Positions 30,796 to 45,700 of a stretch of DNA of 64,000 nt are shown piece by piece (position 1 is the stretch's first letter; every line of letters starts with the position of its first letter). The notes under the pieces are model-generated. The model worked only from the letters and a program-made list of their open reading frames with translations. It was not told the origin of the DNA and did no database searches. Source of the stretch: Agapetus fuscipes (taxonomy: Eukaryota > Arthropoda > Insecta > Trichoptera > Glossosomatidae); assembly GCA_951799405.1 (NCBI GenBank), contig OX637359.1:6196201-6260200 (forward strand), written 5' to 3'. Made by a program: the position numbers and the translations under genes.

Positions 30796-33700
30796 CTGGA
30801 AAGTAACAAAATTATTGTAAGTATGGTGATGATTAAGGGCCAATGTTATAAACATCCGTTAGCTAAATGTCTGTAACTGTAACTGTAACTGTAACTCTGT
30901 CGCCATTCCGCTAGGGGTGGCCAGAGCCTCTGCAGAGTTGCCTCCATTTTTTCCTATCCTTACATACCTCTTTTAATTCATTCATATCCATCACCTTTTT
31001 CATGCATTTTCTTCTTTTACGCTCACTTTGTATATCCCATTCTTTCACAATCTCCACAATCTGATCACTCCATACTTTTCTCGGTCGTCCCTTCCCTCTT
31101 TTTCCTTTCACACTTTCTTCGTATACATACTTTGTCAGTCTATCATCATTCATTCTTTCCACATGCCCAAACCATCTCATCACATTCTTTTGTACCTTAA
31201 CTTTCACATCCTCTTTCAAATTACATTCTTTTTTTACCCATTCATTCCTAACTCTATCCCTCAGAGTTTTTCCTGTCATGCTTCTCAAATGCTTCATTTC
31301 CACCGTACATATTTTACTCATTTCGCTATCGTTCACTGTCCATGCTTCACTTCCATACATCAAAGTCGGTAACAATATGCTATTGTGTACCACCATTCTC
31401 AGATCCATCGTCAATCGCTTGTTCTTTGCTATTCTTCCTATTGCACCGACCACTTGCTTTCCCTTGCACACCCTATTCTCAAGTTCTCTTGTCATCTTTC
31501 CATTCTTCTCAAACATACTTCCCAAGTATCTAAATTCATCCACAATTTCAACTTTCGTACCATTCAACATAAACGTGCATTCTTCATTTTCATCCGTTCT
31601 GTCAAAAATCAGTACTTTCGTCTTACTTGCATTAATTTTCAACTTGTTCACACACAGAGCATGGTTCAGACTAGAGAACATTGCCTGAAGTTCTGCTGCT
31701 GAATCAGCAATTAATACTGCATCATCAGCATAAAGCAGAACTCCGACTTTTCTCTCTCCAATCTGTATGCCATGCCCTTCCAGATTCGCTTGTTTAACAC
31801 AATGATCCATAATTATATTGAATAACCATGGGCTCACTATGCAACCCTGTCTCACACCCTTGTACACATTAAAATACTCGCTGTATTCTCCATCCACCCT
31901 GACACACGCCCTGCTATTTAGATAGATGGCGCGTATCGCGTTCAGAAGTGCTTTGTTCACACCATACCTCTCAAGCACACACCACATCATACTTCTATCC
32001 ACCGAGTCGAAGGCTTTCTCAAGATCTACGAAAGCCGCGTAGACCTTTTTATTTACGGCCAGCTGTTTTTCGACTATCTGTCGAAGCGCGAATATCTGGT
32101 CTACGCAACCTCTTTCCGGCATAAAGCCAGATTGTATATCTGAGACCTTCTCCTGGGTGGATAATCTTACCCTATGGATAAGAATCTTGCATAGCACTTT
32201 ACCTGGCACACTAAGGAGGCTAATCGGTCTGAAGTTGCGGCAGTCTTTTTTGTCACCTTTACCTTTGTAAATTGGCACAATGACCGCCTCTCTCCAGTCC
32301 GATGGAACCTCCTTGACACTAACACACAATTCGCAAAGCTCTTTCATCCATTGAATCACACATTCTCCTCCCGCTTTCATCATCTCAGGTCTCACACCAT
32401 CCACACTTGCAGCTTTCCCATTCTTTAATTCCTTTATGACCTTTCTTACTTCTTCTTTCGATATTTTCAAAACATTACCCTCATCATAATCTCCTTTCAC
32501 AGTTAAATCACATTCTTCTTCACCAAAAACCTCATTAAAATATTCTTTCCATCTCTTTTTTATATCGTCTTTATTCCACAGAATGTCTCCGCTGACATTT
32601 TTGATTCCTGGAGTTGTGGACCTACAACTGTCGTTGTTTTGTCTCACCCAGCTCCAGAACATCTTTTTATTGTCAGAGAAGTCATTCTGTGCTCTTTCAC
32701 TCAATTTTTCTTCCATTCTTCTCTTACTCATTTGAACTTCATTCTTCGCTAGCCATTTTTTCGCCTTGTATTCAGTCTCTAACACTTTATTCTTTCTGTC
32801 ATTAATGCATTTTAAATAACTCTCTTTCTTCTCTTTCACTGCTTGTTTAACCCTATCATTCCACCATTCATTGCCTTTTCTATGCCCAATCGTAACTTCA
32901 CCGCATACTTTCTTTGCGCTTTCAACCAAACATGTTTTAAATGTTTTCCACATTTTTTCTACACATGCATTCTTCACAAGTTCCTTGCATTCATCCGGTT
33001 TCAAAATCTGGCTTACTTCAGCTTCAAAATCATTCCTGACATTTTCATCATCTAATTTTTCCACTTTCACTCTTTTCATCTTAATCACTTTCGTTCTTTT
33101 CCTATTTTTTACTTCGCCTATCATTACTTTTGCACACAAGAGATGATGGTCTGAGCCCACGGATATACCTTGGTAGACTCTGACATCTCTTATGGCACCT
33201 CTCATACATTCTTCCATACATATGTAGTCAATGACTGTACGAGTATTTGGCCCATACCACGTGTATGTGTGCACGTCTTTATGCTTATACCAAGTATTTG
33301 ATATAAACATATCATGCTCCACACACATGTCAACAAGCCGTCTCCCACTGCCATTGATGACACCCCTTCCGTTTGGTCCTATTACCCTTTCATACTCTTC
33401 CTTTCTTCTACCCACCCATCCGTTCATGTCACCAAGCAGAATCACCTTTTCTTCTTTGTCTTTCATTCTGATTTTATCGTCAAGCATATCCCAGAATTCA
33501 TTCTTAATCTCCATACATTCTGAATCTACTGGCGCATAGCATGCTATCAGTAGAAAATTCGTTCTATCGTACTTGATCCTTACTAGGAGAATCCTAGGGG
33601 AGATCCATTCATAATTCCTGATATAGCTCTTCACACATTCACTAACAATCACACCAACACCCTGTCTAGGACATCCATCTTTCACACCTGAGTAAATGAA

Positions 33701-36700
33701 CAAATTTCCATTACTCAGAACTTTCTCTCCTTCACCTTTCATTTTAGTTTCGGTCACACATAAAATTTTAATTTTTCTCTCATTCATCTCTTTCAATAGT
33801 TCTTCTTCCTTATTTTTCATACCTCTTACATTCAAAGTAGCAATATTCCATTCATCTCCTTTCTTACATCTGCTTTTACCAGGCCACAGTGGTTTCCCAC
33901 TGTACCTGGCAAAGCTTTTGGCAACCCTGCAGGGGCCATCTGACACTCCTCCAACAGTATGGCGACTGGGATTGTCAGCTCCAGTGCGCCTTCGCATGAC
34001 TATCTCATCGTTTGCCCACAGGAGCCCACATCACAGCTGTAACTGTAACTCTGTCGCCATTCCGCTAGGGGTGGCCAGAGCCTCTGCAGAGTTGCCTCCA
34101 TTTTTTCCTATCCTTACATACCTCCTTCAATTCATTCATATCCATCACCTTTTTCATGCATTTTCTTCTTTTACGCTCACTTTGTATATCCCATTCTTTC
34201 ACAATCTCCTCAATCTGATCACTCCATACTTTTCTCGGTCGTCCCTTCCCTCTTTTTCCTTTCACACTTTCTTTGTATACATACTTTGTCAGTCTATCAT
34301 CATTCATTCTTTCCACATGTCCAAACCATCTCATCACATTCTTTTGTACCTTAACTTTCACATCCTCTTTCAAATTACATTCTTTTTTTACCCATTCATT
34401 CCTAACTCTATCCCTCAGAGTTTTTCCTGTCATGCTTCTCAAATGCTTCATTTCCACCGTACATACTTTACTCATTTCGCTATCGTTCACTGTCCATGCT
34501 TCACTTCCATACAACAAAGTCGGTAACAATATGCCATTGTGTACCGCCATTCTCAGATCCATCGTCAATCGCTTGTTCTTTGCTATTCTTCCTATTGCAC
34601 CGACCACTTGTTTTCCCTTGCACACCCTATTCTCAAGTTCTCTTGTCATCTTTCCATTCTTCTCAAACATACTTCCCAAGTATCTAAATTCATCCACAAT
34701 TTCAACTTTCGTACCATTCAACAAAAACGTGCATTCTTCATTTTCATCCGTTCTGTCAAAAATCAGTACTTTCGTCTTACTTGCATTAATTTTCAACTTG
34801 TTCACACACAGAGCATGGTTCAGACTAGAGAGCATTGCCTGAAGCTCTGCTGCTGAGTCAGCAATTAGTACTGCATCATCAGCATAAAGCAGAACTCCGA
34901 CTTTTCTCTCTCCAATCTGTATGCCATGCCCTTCCAGATTCGCTTGTTTAACACAATGATCCATAATTATATTGAATAACCACGGGCTCATTATGCAACC
35001 CTGTCTCACACCCTTGTACACATTAAAATACTCGCTGTATTCTCCATCCACCCTGACACACGCCCTGCTATTTAGATAGATGGCGCGTATCGCGTTCAGA
35101 AGTGCTTTATTCACACCATACCTCTCAAGCACACACCACATCATACTTCTATCCACCGAGTCGAAGGCTTTCTCAAGATCTACGAAAGCCGCGTAGACCT
35201 TTTTATTTACGGCTAGCTGTTTTTCGACGATCTGTCGAAGCGCGAATATCTGGTCTACGCAACCTCTTTCCGGCATAAAGCCAGATTGTATATCTGAGAC
35301 CCTCTCCTGGGTGGATAATCTTACCCTATGGATAAGAATCTTGCATAGCACTTTACCTGGCACACTAAGAAGGCTAATCGGTCTGAAGTTACGGCAGTCT
35401 TTTTTGTCACCTTTGTCACCACAGCACAGTGAACTAATGCCATACTGACACAAGTTTGCACACAACTAAAAAATAACCTGGTTGTCAGTCAGGTGAAAGA
35501 AAACACGTGGTCAAAAAAGTAAACAGAAGGCCACGAGACAAGAAATCAACAATGAAGTTAAAAAGAGAACGAAAAAGGAATAAAATAATACTAATGAATT
35601 TAAATAAGCATCAAAAATAAATGACGCACAATACTTAACGAACATTGAGGTTAGGTTACCACGTGGCTATTTTCAATGAAGAAAAAAGCCTAAAAAACAA
35701 CAAAAAACAATGAATTATTACAAATTCTCTTGTTATAAAGGTTAAAACTAAAACGCGGAACAAAATAGATATTAAAGTTAACGTTAAACACGAGAGAAGC
35801 AAGAAAAAATAGAATTTACAAATTAGATAACCACGTGTTCACACCACGTGGTTATTTCTGATGAAAAAAAAAAACGCGTAAATACAACAAAAACAATGAA
35901 TTATTTAAAATTCTCTTGTTTTATAACACGGACACTAAGCACGCGGAACAAATTAAGGTACTTCAATCGCAAAGTAATGCCTTTAAGTAATTTTAATTAA
36001 TAAAAAACACAGAGCAGCGTTGGACATGTCCGCACGCCACGGCAGCTGGATGAGAAGTGTCAAATGTCAAATCAAATGTCAAAATCAAATGTCAAATGTC
36101 AATCAAATGTCAAATGTCATCAAATGTCAAATGTCAAATCTAATAAACCGAAATTTTCAATTTTGTTTTTCTGTATAACAGCCTGTTAGTATAATTTTGG
36201 TTTAATTTTACCAACAGAGCTAACTGACAGCCGACCCAGCGGTTAAGCGCATATACCAGGCGCTTTGTTGAAGTTTGAGGTTAGGTCAGCCTTCAATTTA
36301 TTGTTGCGGTGCACTGTGTTGACCAAGTTTTTGTATGATTTTGTATATAAAACCGGACATTAAAGAGTATCAAAATAAAATCAAAACGAGTCGATCATTT
36401 TAAAACTCTCAAAGACTTGATTTTATTCATCATTTACAACTTTCTAAGGCATCTGCCCAAGATTGAATTGAAACAACTGAGTTACAGTTACAGAGTCAGT
36501 TTACTACGGTGGAAGAGATGACGTTGTTGAGAACAGTGAGGGGAGAGAGATCTGGTTTACCTGTGTTTGTGTCTACGGTGGAAGAGATGCCGTTGTTGAG
36601 AACGTGAGGGGAGACAGATCTGGTTTACCTGTGTTTGTGTCTACGGTGGAAGAGATGACGTTGTTGAGAACAGTGAGGGGAGAGAGATCTGGTTTACCTG

Positions 36701-39700
36701 TGTTTGTGTCTACGGCGGAAGAGATGCCGTTGTTGAGAACGTGAGGGGAGAGAGATCTGGTTTACCTGTGTTTGTGTCTACGGTGGAAGAGATGACATTG
36801 TTGAGAACGTGAGGGGAGAGAGATCTGGTTTACCTGTGTTTGTGTCTACGGTGGAAGAGATGCCGTTGTTGAGAACGTGAGGGGAGAGAGATCTGGTTTA
36901 CCTGTGTTTGTGTCTACGGTGGAAGAGATGACGTTGTTGAGAACAGTGAGGGGAGAGAGATCTGGTTTACCTGTGTTTGTGTCTACGGTGGAAGAGATGA
37001 CGTTGTTGAGAACAGTGAGGGGAGAGTGAGCTGGTTTACCTGTGTTTGTGTCTACGGTGGAAGAGATGACGTTGTTGAGAACAGTGAGGGGAGAGAGATC
37101 ATTGGCTGCATGTTGGCTGCTCGCCCTGTCACTCCATTCTGATTGGTTGTCTCCTGGCTGAGCACCACCCACACTGGGAGAGTTCCCCGCAATGTTGAGA
37201 ACGGAGAGCGCAGGGTACGAGCTATGAATGATACAATATATTGTAATAAGACGCAATATTCAATGACTTTTCTGAAACAAAAGTTTGGCCTTTAGCCTGG
37301 AGAGTAATAGAGGGAATGTACCAGGGACCTGAGATAATTCCTTTGAAACTGACTTACAAGGTAATACATACAAGTAAATTCAGAGAACTTTACAGGTTAA
37401 TAATTTTTTGTCATTAGGTTATAAAATAATGAAAGCCATTGATTAAAAAAATACCATCAGTTATAGTCTTTCCAACACTTCTATTATTCGTACAGTTATC
37501 AAATTCTTACATCTGCTTACCATTCGTCTGAAACTTATTTTTCATATTTTTTATGGTTTGTGTATTAGCACTGTTCATTTTCACTATTTTTGACCTGATG
37601 ATAGTCTGAGGACTGGAAACATATGTAACCTTTTACATAAAGACTGGTGAAAATAAACAATATTACGAGTAAAGAATAACTTGTCATTTCTTCAATAATA
37701 CATTATACTTTACTTTTGAATTACCTGATAACATTATGATGTTCCCGCAGATAATCATTAGCTGCAGTTGCATCATACGACATGTATCCCTGCAGCAGAG
37801 ACGCAAACCTTGGGATCAAAGAAGACACATCCTTCATGCTGCCATGCTTGGCTATCACTGCAAAGTAACTGTCTAGGGCAATGTGGAGCCTCTTCTTATA
37901 GGCCACGGCAAACAACATGGGCTGCAGCATCTCTAGGGAGCCGAGAGTCTGCGAGAAGAAGGCGGCGTGACCCCCGTTGCGGAAGGGAACCCATTCCAGG
38001 TGGCAGCGCCCCTTCAGGAGGGTTCCCAAGAGGCCGAGCTGGCGCAGGGCGAGGCGAGGATGCTGCCTGCAGAGAGAGCGGCAGCTTGCTTCCAAGCCGG
38101 GGACTCTGCAATACATATACTGTTATGATTTTTAACTTCACATTTCATAACCAGATAATGACATAGGGGTAATTCTGTTCCTGAATAAATTCCCAAAACA
38201 AAGAAAATGCACCCTTCATAAGATATTTTTTTTACTAATAATCCAAGCCTAGACATGATCATTGTTCATGCGTGTTGTAAGTAAAAAATATATTTTTATT
38301 TGTGACATAAATATGCGTTCCACGGTCTCACTAAAGGCTTGTTCGCACAAGGCGACTAGTTTAGTCGAGTACCGAGTAATTTAGTGGTGGGCGGGGCCAC
38401 AGAGTATGTAAGTTTTTAGAGAGCGGTCTTAGAACAACAAAAAATGTAACGAAGTAGTATTATTTTTATATGAAACGATGGATAGCGCCAGTAACTACCC
38501 TACGTGTCTAGACAATACTAAATACTACTTGGTTACATTTTTTTTGTTCTAAGACCGCTCTCTATAAACCTACATACTCTGTGGCCCCGCCCACCACTAA
38601 ATTACTCGGTACTCGACTAAAATAGTTGCCTTGTGCGAACTAGCCTTAAGTCAGGTCTTTACTTTCAAAAAGTTCCAGACCCAAACTCCGGCCCGCCGCA
38701 CAGAGTCAGGATGAGATGGGAGTCACAGGACTTACGACCTGTCTCTGGTTGGTTAAGGATCCTTTCGTCATGACAACGTTTCCAATTCTTCCCAACTCAT
38801 CCTTCCTCCTTTTAGCTTATTTAAGTTCCTTGACTCCTGAGTTCCTTGACTTATAGGTTGGTATGCGGCTGACCACCCATGCTATAAAAATGGTTCACTT
38901 TGCCAATGTCACCCCTGTTACAGGGAAGGACGGCAAGAGTTGCAGGGTGTATGTCCATTTGAGATTGGTTTTTATGTTGTAGGCTCACATGAGGCACGTG
39001 CAAGCACGAACTTGTACGTGTCTTGGTTGTGGGAATGCATGTAATGTGAATCTCCAATGTAACATATCTTTGCCACTTAGATTAGATTAGATAACAGTAA
39101 TCATAAGAGTTTACTTATTTTCTCCAGACCAATAATTTTTTTATTAAAATTCACAATTCCCCTTTTGCTTCTTTACAAAAGGTTTTTTTTGCAAATTTGT
39201 TGTAAAAGTTCCAACACTTGCACTATTTTTGAAAGCTTATGAGTTGAGAAAGTTATTTCTGCAGTTTGTACTCCAAGTGTTTTATCATTTTTTTGAGTTA
39301 TCCTCTTTGGATTGAAAAAATTATAAAAGAACAAAAAAAAAAATTGGGGTTGAAAACCTTTTATTTTGGAGGTTTTGGGATTTTTTCACATGAATTTTAT
39401 TTTTCAGTAGTTGCTCATTTATCAGCTATAAGAAAAACACTTATTTGTTGCAAAAAATTAAGAAATTTTTTCACAATCATAAGTTTTAGGTCGAAGAATG
39501 GTAACTTTAAAAAAAAAAACTAAAAATTTAAATAACTCGAAAATTAGTGGTTTTCGACCCCTAGTTAACTGGGTCAAAAATGTTGCAAATAGACCCTAGT
39601 ATAACCCCTTTCAAGGAATAGGTCGAATTACCAGTCACCCTGTATATTTAACACTTAAAAAATCCTATTAGTGGTCCGCGGGATTTAAATTATGAATTAA

Positions 39701-42700
39701 CTGGTCCGTGAGGTCAAAAAGTTTGGCGACTGCTGCAGTAGATGATGTTGATGAAATTGTGAACACGCACATTTTCATTCACAGTTTCATCAACTGCACT
39801 TTGGAAAGAAACTCTCCAGCAACAAAATATTTGTATGTCTTTTCCCTAAGACCCAACTGTGTGACGTCAAAACACTGTCTATGTCAATAAATGTACGGAC
39901 CATATTTTGAATTTTGTGCTGAATCTGTAAAATAGCATTGCCATACCTTTTGCTCCATTCTTTGGAATGTGGTGTGGCAGCCAGGGCAGTAAACATGCAG
40001 TGGAATATTTTGTCAACGATGCTCATGGAGGATTCTGAAATAAATACCACCTTTTAAAATACAATATTACATACTTTTTGTACCTACCTGCAATTTTTTA
40101 TTTAATTGATTTTTTTCCATGTCTCATTCTATATTCAAATAATTTTGACAGATAAATGAAATAATTGTCTTAGGGCCGATTTTTCAATGGTCAGATAAAC
40201 AGTCAGTTAAGGTTTATTCCACAGTTAACAAGATTTTGAATTTTTCAATTGACAGTTAGGCTGTATCGGCCCGTTAAGTTCCCTATCTGACGAATAAACT
40301 TAACTGCCCCTTTACTCCGCCGTTAGCGCGCTAACTGTCGAATAAATTGGCATTTCTGTCACAGCGCGCGTCTAATATTTGTAGGTTGTCTTCGTTTTCG
40401 TAGTCCTTCATTGTAAAAATATGGATATTTTTTTATTTCATTGACGATGAACTAATATAAGAAGATTATACAGTGGTATTTTTTTAAATTCATGCAGAGT
40501 TGTAAGAGAAAGATCTATAATATGTCTGTAGGTATGGGACTATGAGGAATTGCAACGAAGATTTTGTCTGGCCTGAAGAGGGCCCGCCACTAGTTTTATG
40601 TATCTGTTGCCATTGGTTTATTTTTTAATGCTTTCATATTTGAGATTTAACGCCTGAAGCAGAATGAAATAATGAAGCAATTTTGTTAAAAGCTGCTTCC
40701 TTTTCTTTATTTGTGACAGCGTCCGTCTTTATTTTCAATTATTGTGCGATAATTCGCCACTAATATTCGGTTAACAACCTCACTTCGCTCTTACTAAAAT
40801 TGGTAATTAGTATCTTTGACATATTTAAATTAGCTATTAAAGTTAAAAAATAAGAAAATAGTAACACGGAGCCAAGCCAACAATTTAAGGTTATGTTTTT
40901 ATTTGGTCAGCCGCCGTCATAGTTTCAAAGTCCTCTATCTCTTTCTAAAGGAACAAAACGTTCATAAGCGTGTCTCACTCTCGCAGATGGTGTGAAGCTT
41001 GTCTGAGCTAGTCACACAAAATCGGTCAGATAACTATCTAACCGTTATCTGGCGTTTGAAAAATTGGAAACTTTTATTCGTCCATTAAAACCTCAGATAA
41101 ATTTAATGGACAGTTAGCTATTTGATTGTTTATCTGACCATTGAAAAATCGGCCCTTAATGTATATGGCTACTAAAGTGAACAAAAAATATACAAGTTGA
41201 ATAACGAGCAACATTAGGTATATATGGTAAAGTGAGTTTTCTACCTACCTGATATTTTTGGAATTTAGTAAGTACATTGTTCCATTTACAAACATGTTTT
41301 GACAGATAACAGAAGTTCTTCTGTTGTTTGATTTTTTTAAGCACTGTGGCAAATAAAGCACATAAAAATATGCCAGTGCAATAATGTACCTACACAGTTT
41401 AGTACAATTTTTTTTGGCATATTGTGGCTAATGTAGTGTACAAGAAATTTTCCCATACAATGCTTTTTACAGGTAGGTACAATATTTAAAAAAAAATGTA
41501 ATTTCGTACCTACCATAAAATTTACAAATTCAAAATATTTTTGGCAGATAAATGCAATTCATTTGTCTTATGTCAAGTAATTTTATGAAAATAAATATGG
41601 CTAGTATTGCAACCAATCAAGTTACATGTTTTTTTTTACCTAACCAAATTGATAAATGCTATTGCAAGACTTGCCCTGCACATTACAAAATTAAATTATT
41701 TGATTCGTTAACTAAGATGGATAATGAAATTCTTACCGGCAGAATCGATTTCATCAGCCTCTGGAAGAACAATATCTTGCAGCGGAGAACTTCCTTTGCC
41801 AGTGAGGATATTCAGAATCTTGGGCACCCGCATGTACAAGAGAAGGAGGAATGATTGCACCACGGGACTCGGCTTGATCAGACGCTGTTCTAGCCCTGCG
41901 ATGGCAGACACCAGGGCCCTGTCGTCCTGGAGACTCTGCAGTAAGAGTGGAAGGCGGGATTCCATGCGGAGACAGGCTTGCTCCTGCGTGGAACATTGCT
42001 GGGCCTCTTCTAAGATGTAGGATATCAAGACGTCAATCTATTAAAATGAAATATTGATAATCGTGAAACATTTTTTTGCATACAACGGCGGTCCTATAAA
42101 GTAAAATAGTTCAATTTTCAAAAATAGACTCGGGGAGTACTTTTTGCTCTAAATCTAAGCTGCATAGATATGTATCATTTGAGATGCATATTAAATGCAT
42201 TCCCACAAGCAGACACGCATAATTTCGCTCTCACACATGCCGCATGTGGACCTACAGTATCAAAAACACAATCTCAAATGAACATAAGCCCTGCAACTCT
42301 TGCCGACTTTCCCTGAAACAGGAGTGACATTGGCACCATTTTTTACAGTATGGGTGGTCAGCTTCATACCAACCTATAAGTCAAGGAAAATGAATCGAAT
42401 GCTCCAAATTTGATTTTTCTTGGTGGGCAAACAAGCGCCTTTGCAATGACACACTGTCATAACTGTACTGTAACTGTAACTGTAACTGTAACTGTAACTC
42501 TGTCGCCATTCCGCTAGGGGTGGCCAGAGCCTCTGCAGAGTTGCCTCCATTTTTTCCTATCCTTACATACCTCTTTTAATTCATTCATATCCATCACCTT
42601 TTTCATGCATTTTCTTCTTTTACGCTCACTTTGTATATCCCATTCTTTCACAATCTCCTCAATCTGATCACTCCATACTTTTCTCGGTCGTCCCTTCCCT

Positions 42701-45700
42701 CTTTTTCCTTTCACACTTTCTTTGTATACATACTTTGTCAGTCTATCATCGTTCATTCTTTCCACATGCCCAAACCATCTCATCACATTCTTTTGTACCT
42801 TAACTTTCACATCCTCTTTCAAATTACATTCTTTTTTTACCCATTCATTCCTAACTCTATCCCTCAGAGTTTTTCCTGTCATGCTTCTCAAATGCTTCAT
42901 TTCCACCGTACATACTTTACTCATTTCGCTATCATTCACTGTCCATGCTTCACTTCCATACATCAAAGTCGGTAACAATATGCCATTGTGTACCGCCATT
43001 CTCAGATCCATCGTCAATCGCTTGTTCTTTGCTATTCTTCCTATTGCACCGACCACTTGCTTGCCCTTACACATCCTATTCTCAAGTTCTCTTGTCATCT
43101 TAAAAAAAATAATAAAAGGCGCTATATAAATTTTGTACTTCATCATCATCATCAAAAGTTGTGACGTTGTGTGCATCTATGTTACTAGGAACTTTGTCCA
43201 CGAATTACAAAAGATTAGTTAGCCGTTGCCATAGACACCCAGTCATGTGCCTTCACAGCTTTTTTGATGTTTTCAAATGCGTGGACCTCATAATTATTTT
43301 CTTGTTTATATGTCAGTATAAGGCTGACCACCCATGCTGTGAAAACTTGGCTCACTTTTGCTAATGTTAATAATAATCTTCGGATGATTTATTTGGAGGG
43401 CACTGTTTCTGTGAGAATCACATCTCAAGAGCCCTCTGCGAGTGTGATCATCACTATAGAACGCGGCAATTTTCAAGCAAGACCCAGTTGCTGTAAGGCT
43501 GCGTGGACTTATGGTGACCGGTCTTAAGTGAAGAACATATTTGAAAACTGAAATATTTTTTTATGCTCCGCCGGGATTCGAACCCACTACCTTCCAATCA
43601 CGAGTTCCCTGGTTTTAGGGAAAGTCAGCATAAGTTTCAGGGTTTATGTTCATTTGAGGTATGAGTCTTAATTTATTAATATGCATACAGCGTGTGCAAG
43701 GCGAACTTACACATATTGACAAGGAGTCGCACATTAAAATAAAATATGAACCTTTTATGTTTATATGTTTACAAGTACAGAAACATATGGCGAAGATGTA
43801 ACTCCGAATTGTATGAGCTGTATCAGGACGCTGATGTGGTCCGCCCAATAAAGGTCAACAGACTGCATAGGCCACATTCATGGGACACATTCAGCGAATG
43901 GACCATCAGAGCCTGGAGAAGATGATTGTGATGACGAACCCAGAAGGACGCAGGACAGTGGGAAGACCACGAGCAAGATGGCTGGATGAAGTGGTGGCGG
44001 ATTGCCGTGCAATGGGAAAATGGGACTGGAAGAGGAAGACGTTGGATAGACAGCGCTGGCAGCGGTTGATGAGGGAGGCCAAGATCCACCCCGGGTTGTC
44101 GTGCCAATGATGATGATGATTGAAATGCCTACATATTTTTTCATCTAAGACAATAGATTATAGAAGCATTCGTTTTTAAACCTTCAAGGTGTTACACAGA
44201 TTTCCTTACTTGCTGGTCGTTCAGCCTGAGGATGTCTTCAGGCGTGTGGTGTTTGGGAGTGCTCTTGTCCCTGCCCTGCCAGATGCGGGGACTCTTGGTC
44301 AGCGTCCACACCAACTCTAGCACTGTGGTCGCCTCCCATTCACTGTAATACCAAAATATCATCAAACTACTAATAATGGTAGATTTTAAATTGTCATATA
44401 TTATGAATCTCCAGAGTCATAATAAAAAGAGAGCTCGTATGAAGAAGGTTATGACTCTGCATGAAATGAGAGATGTATAATAATAATAATAATACAATAT
44501 TTTTATAGCGCCTTTTCATGACTCTTGGTCATCCCAAAGTGGTATGTAAGGACAGAAAGAAATGGCGGTTGATTTGTAATGTTGGCGGCTTTTTTAAATT
44601 AGAATTTTGTATTCTATATTTGTTTTGATGTTTATACATATTACTATTTGTTGATTTTAAAAATGTAATTTGTTGTGTATGTTCCTTGACTTATGGGTTG
44701 GTATGCGGCTGACCACCCATACTGTAAAAAATTGGGTTGAAATTAAAAAAAAATCTTAGAAAAACTCTAGCCCTAGGCGCCAACAATACAGATCAACCAC
44801 CATTTCTTTCTGTCCTTATATACTTCTTTCATTTCATCCAGAGTAGAGATGGCATCCAATGGCGCAGAGAAATCAAATTGCCGATCGCCACACAGAAAGT
44901 AAGTACCTGTCAGGAGCTAGGAGAGCTGTGAGGCAGCCGTGCAGAGTTCTCCAGGAGGCTCTGTGAGCCAGCAGGGCCACCAGCAGCTCCTGCCAGGGCG
45001 CCCCTCCAGCACGGAACATCAGCTTCATCTGGAATCACAAATATGCAATTAGACAACATCTGCCGGATAATATTTCAATGAATTCTTAACGTTTTTAGAC
45101 TTTCAGTCAGATTCTGATGCTTGAAATTGTTCTTCTGGGTCTTGAACATGGTCCATGACTTATTTTTAATATTAAACCTGCGCCACATTACAGAGTAGGA
45201 GAGCCATGTTAGAAAATGCCAGACTATTGGACATGTCAGATTAGTGCGAGCCTATTGTATACATTGTCAATACTATGATTGGACGGATGAGACGGTGGTG
45301 TTTTTGAAACAAGCACCAGTTGGAGCTCCATCACGCCCATTTAAAGATAGCTTTGACCGTGAATGAACAAATGTCATAATTAATAATTCATTGAAATTAA
45401 AATTGATGAATTAGTAATTATTAATATGTATTTATACCTGTTTCTTATCAGGGAAAATAAATTGGTGAATTGATCATTATTTCATACATATAATTCTCAT
45501 ATCAGTGTTTGTGGTCACACTCCTCCGAAACAACTTGAAGGATTCTTTTAAAATTTTGTCCGCGTATTTGATAGGTATGAGAATCGGCCAACAAGCATCT
45601 TTCATACAGCCATATGATTAAGAAGAATGTACCTACACCGATTTTATCTTTAATTTTTTTCCATCAAATATTTTCATCGTACTTTTTTACTATTTGTCAT

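Noticed and set aside
31028..34856. Long plus-strand open frames rich in Ser, Phe and His
   Set aside because: They lie antisense to the RTE ORF copies and translate its A-rich codons backwards; no independent motif.
41552..41854. 100-codon plus-strand ORF at 41.6-41.9 kb
   Set aside because: Mostly intron plus the antisense of INTS1 exon 9.
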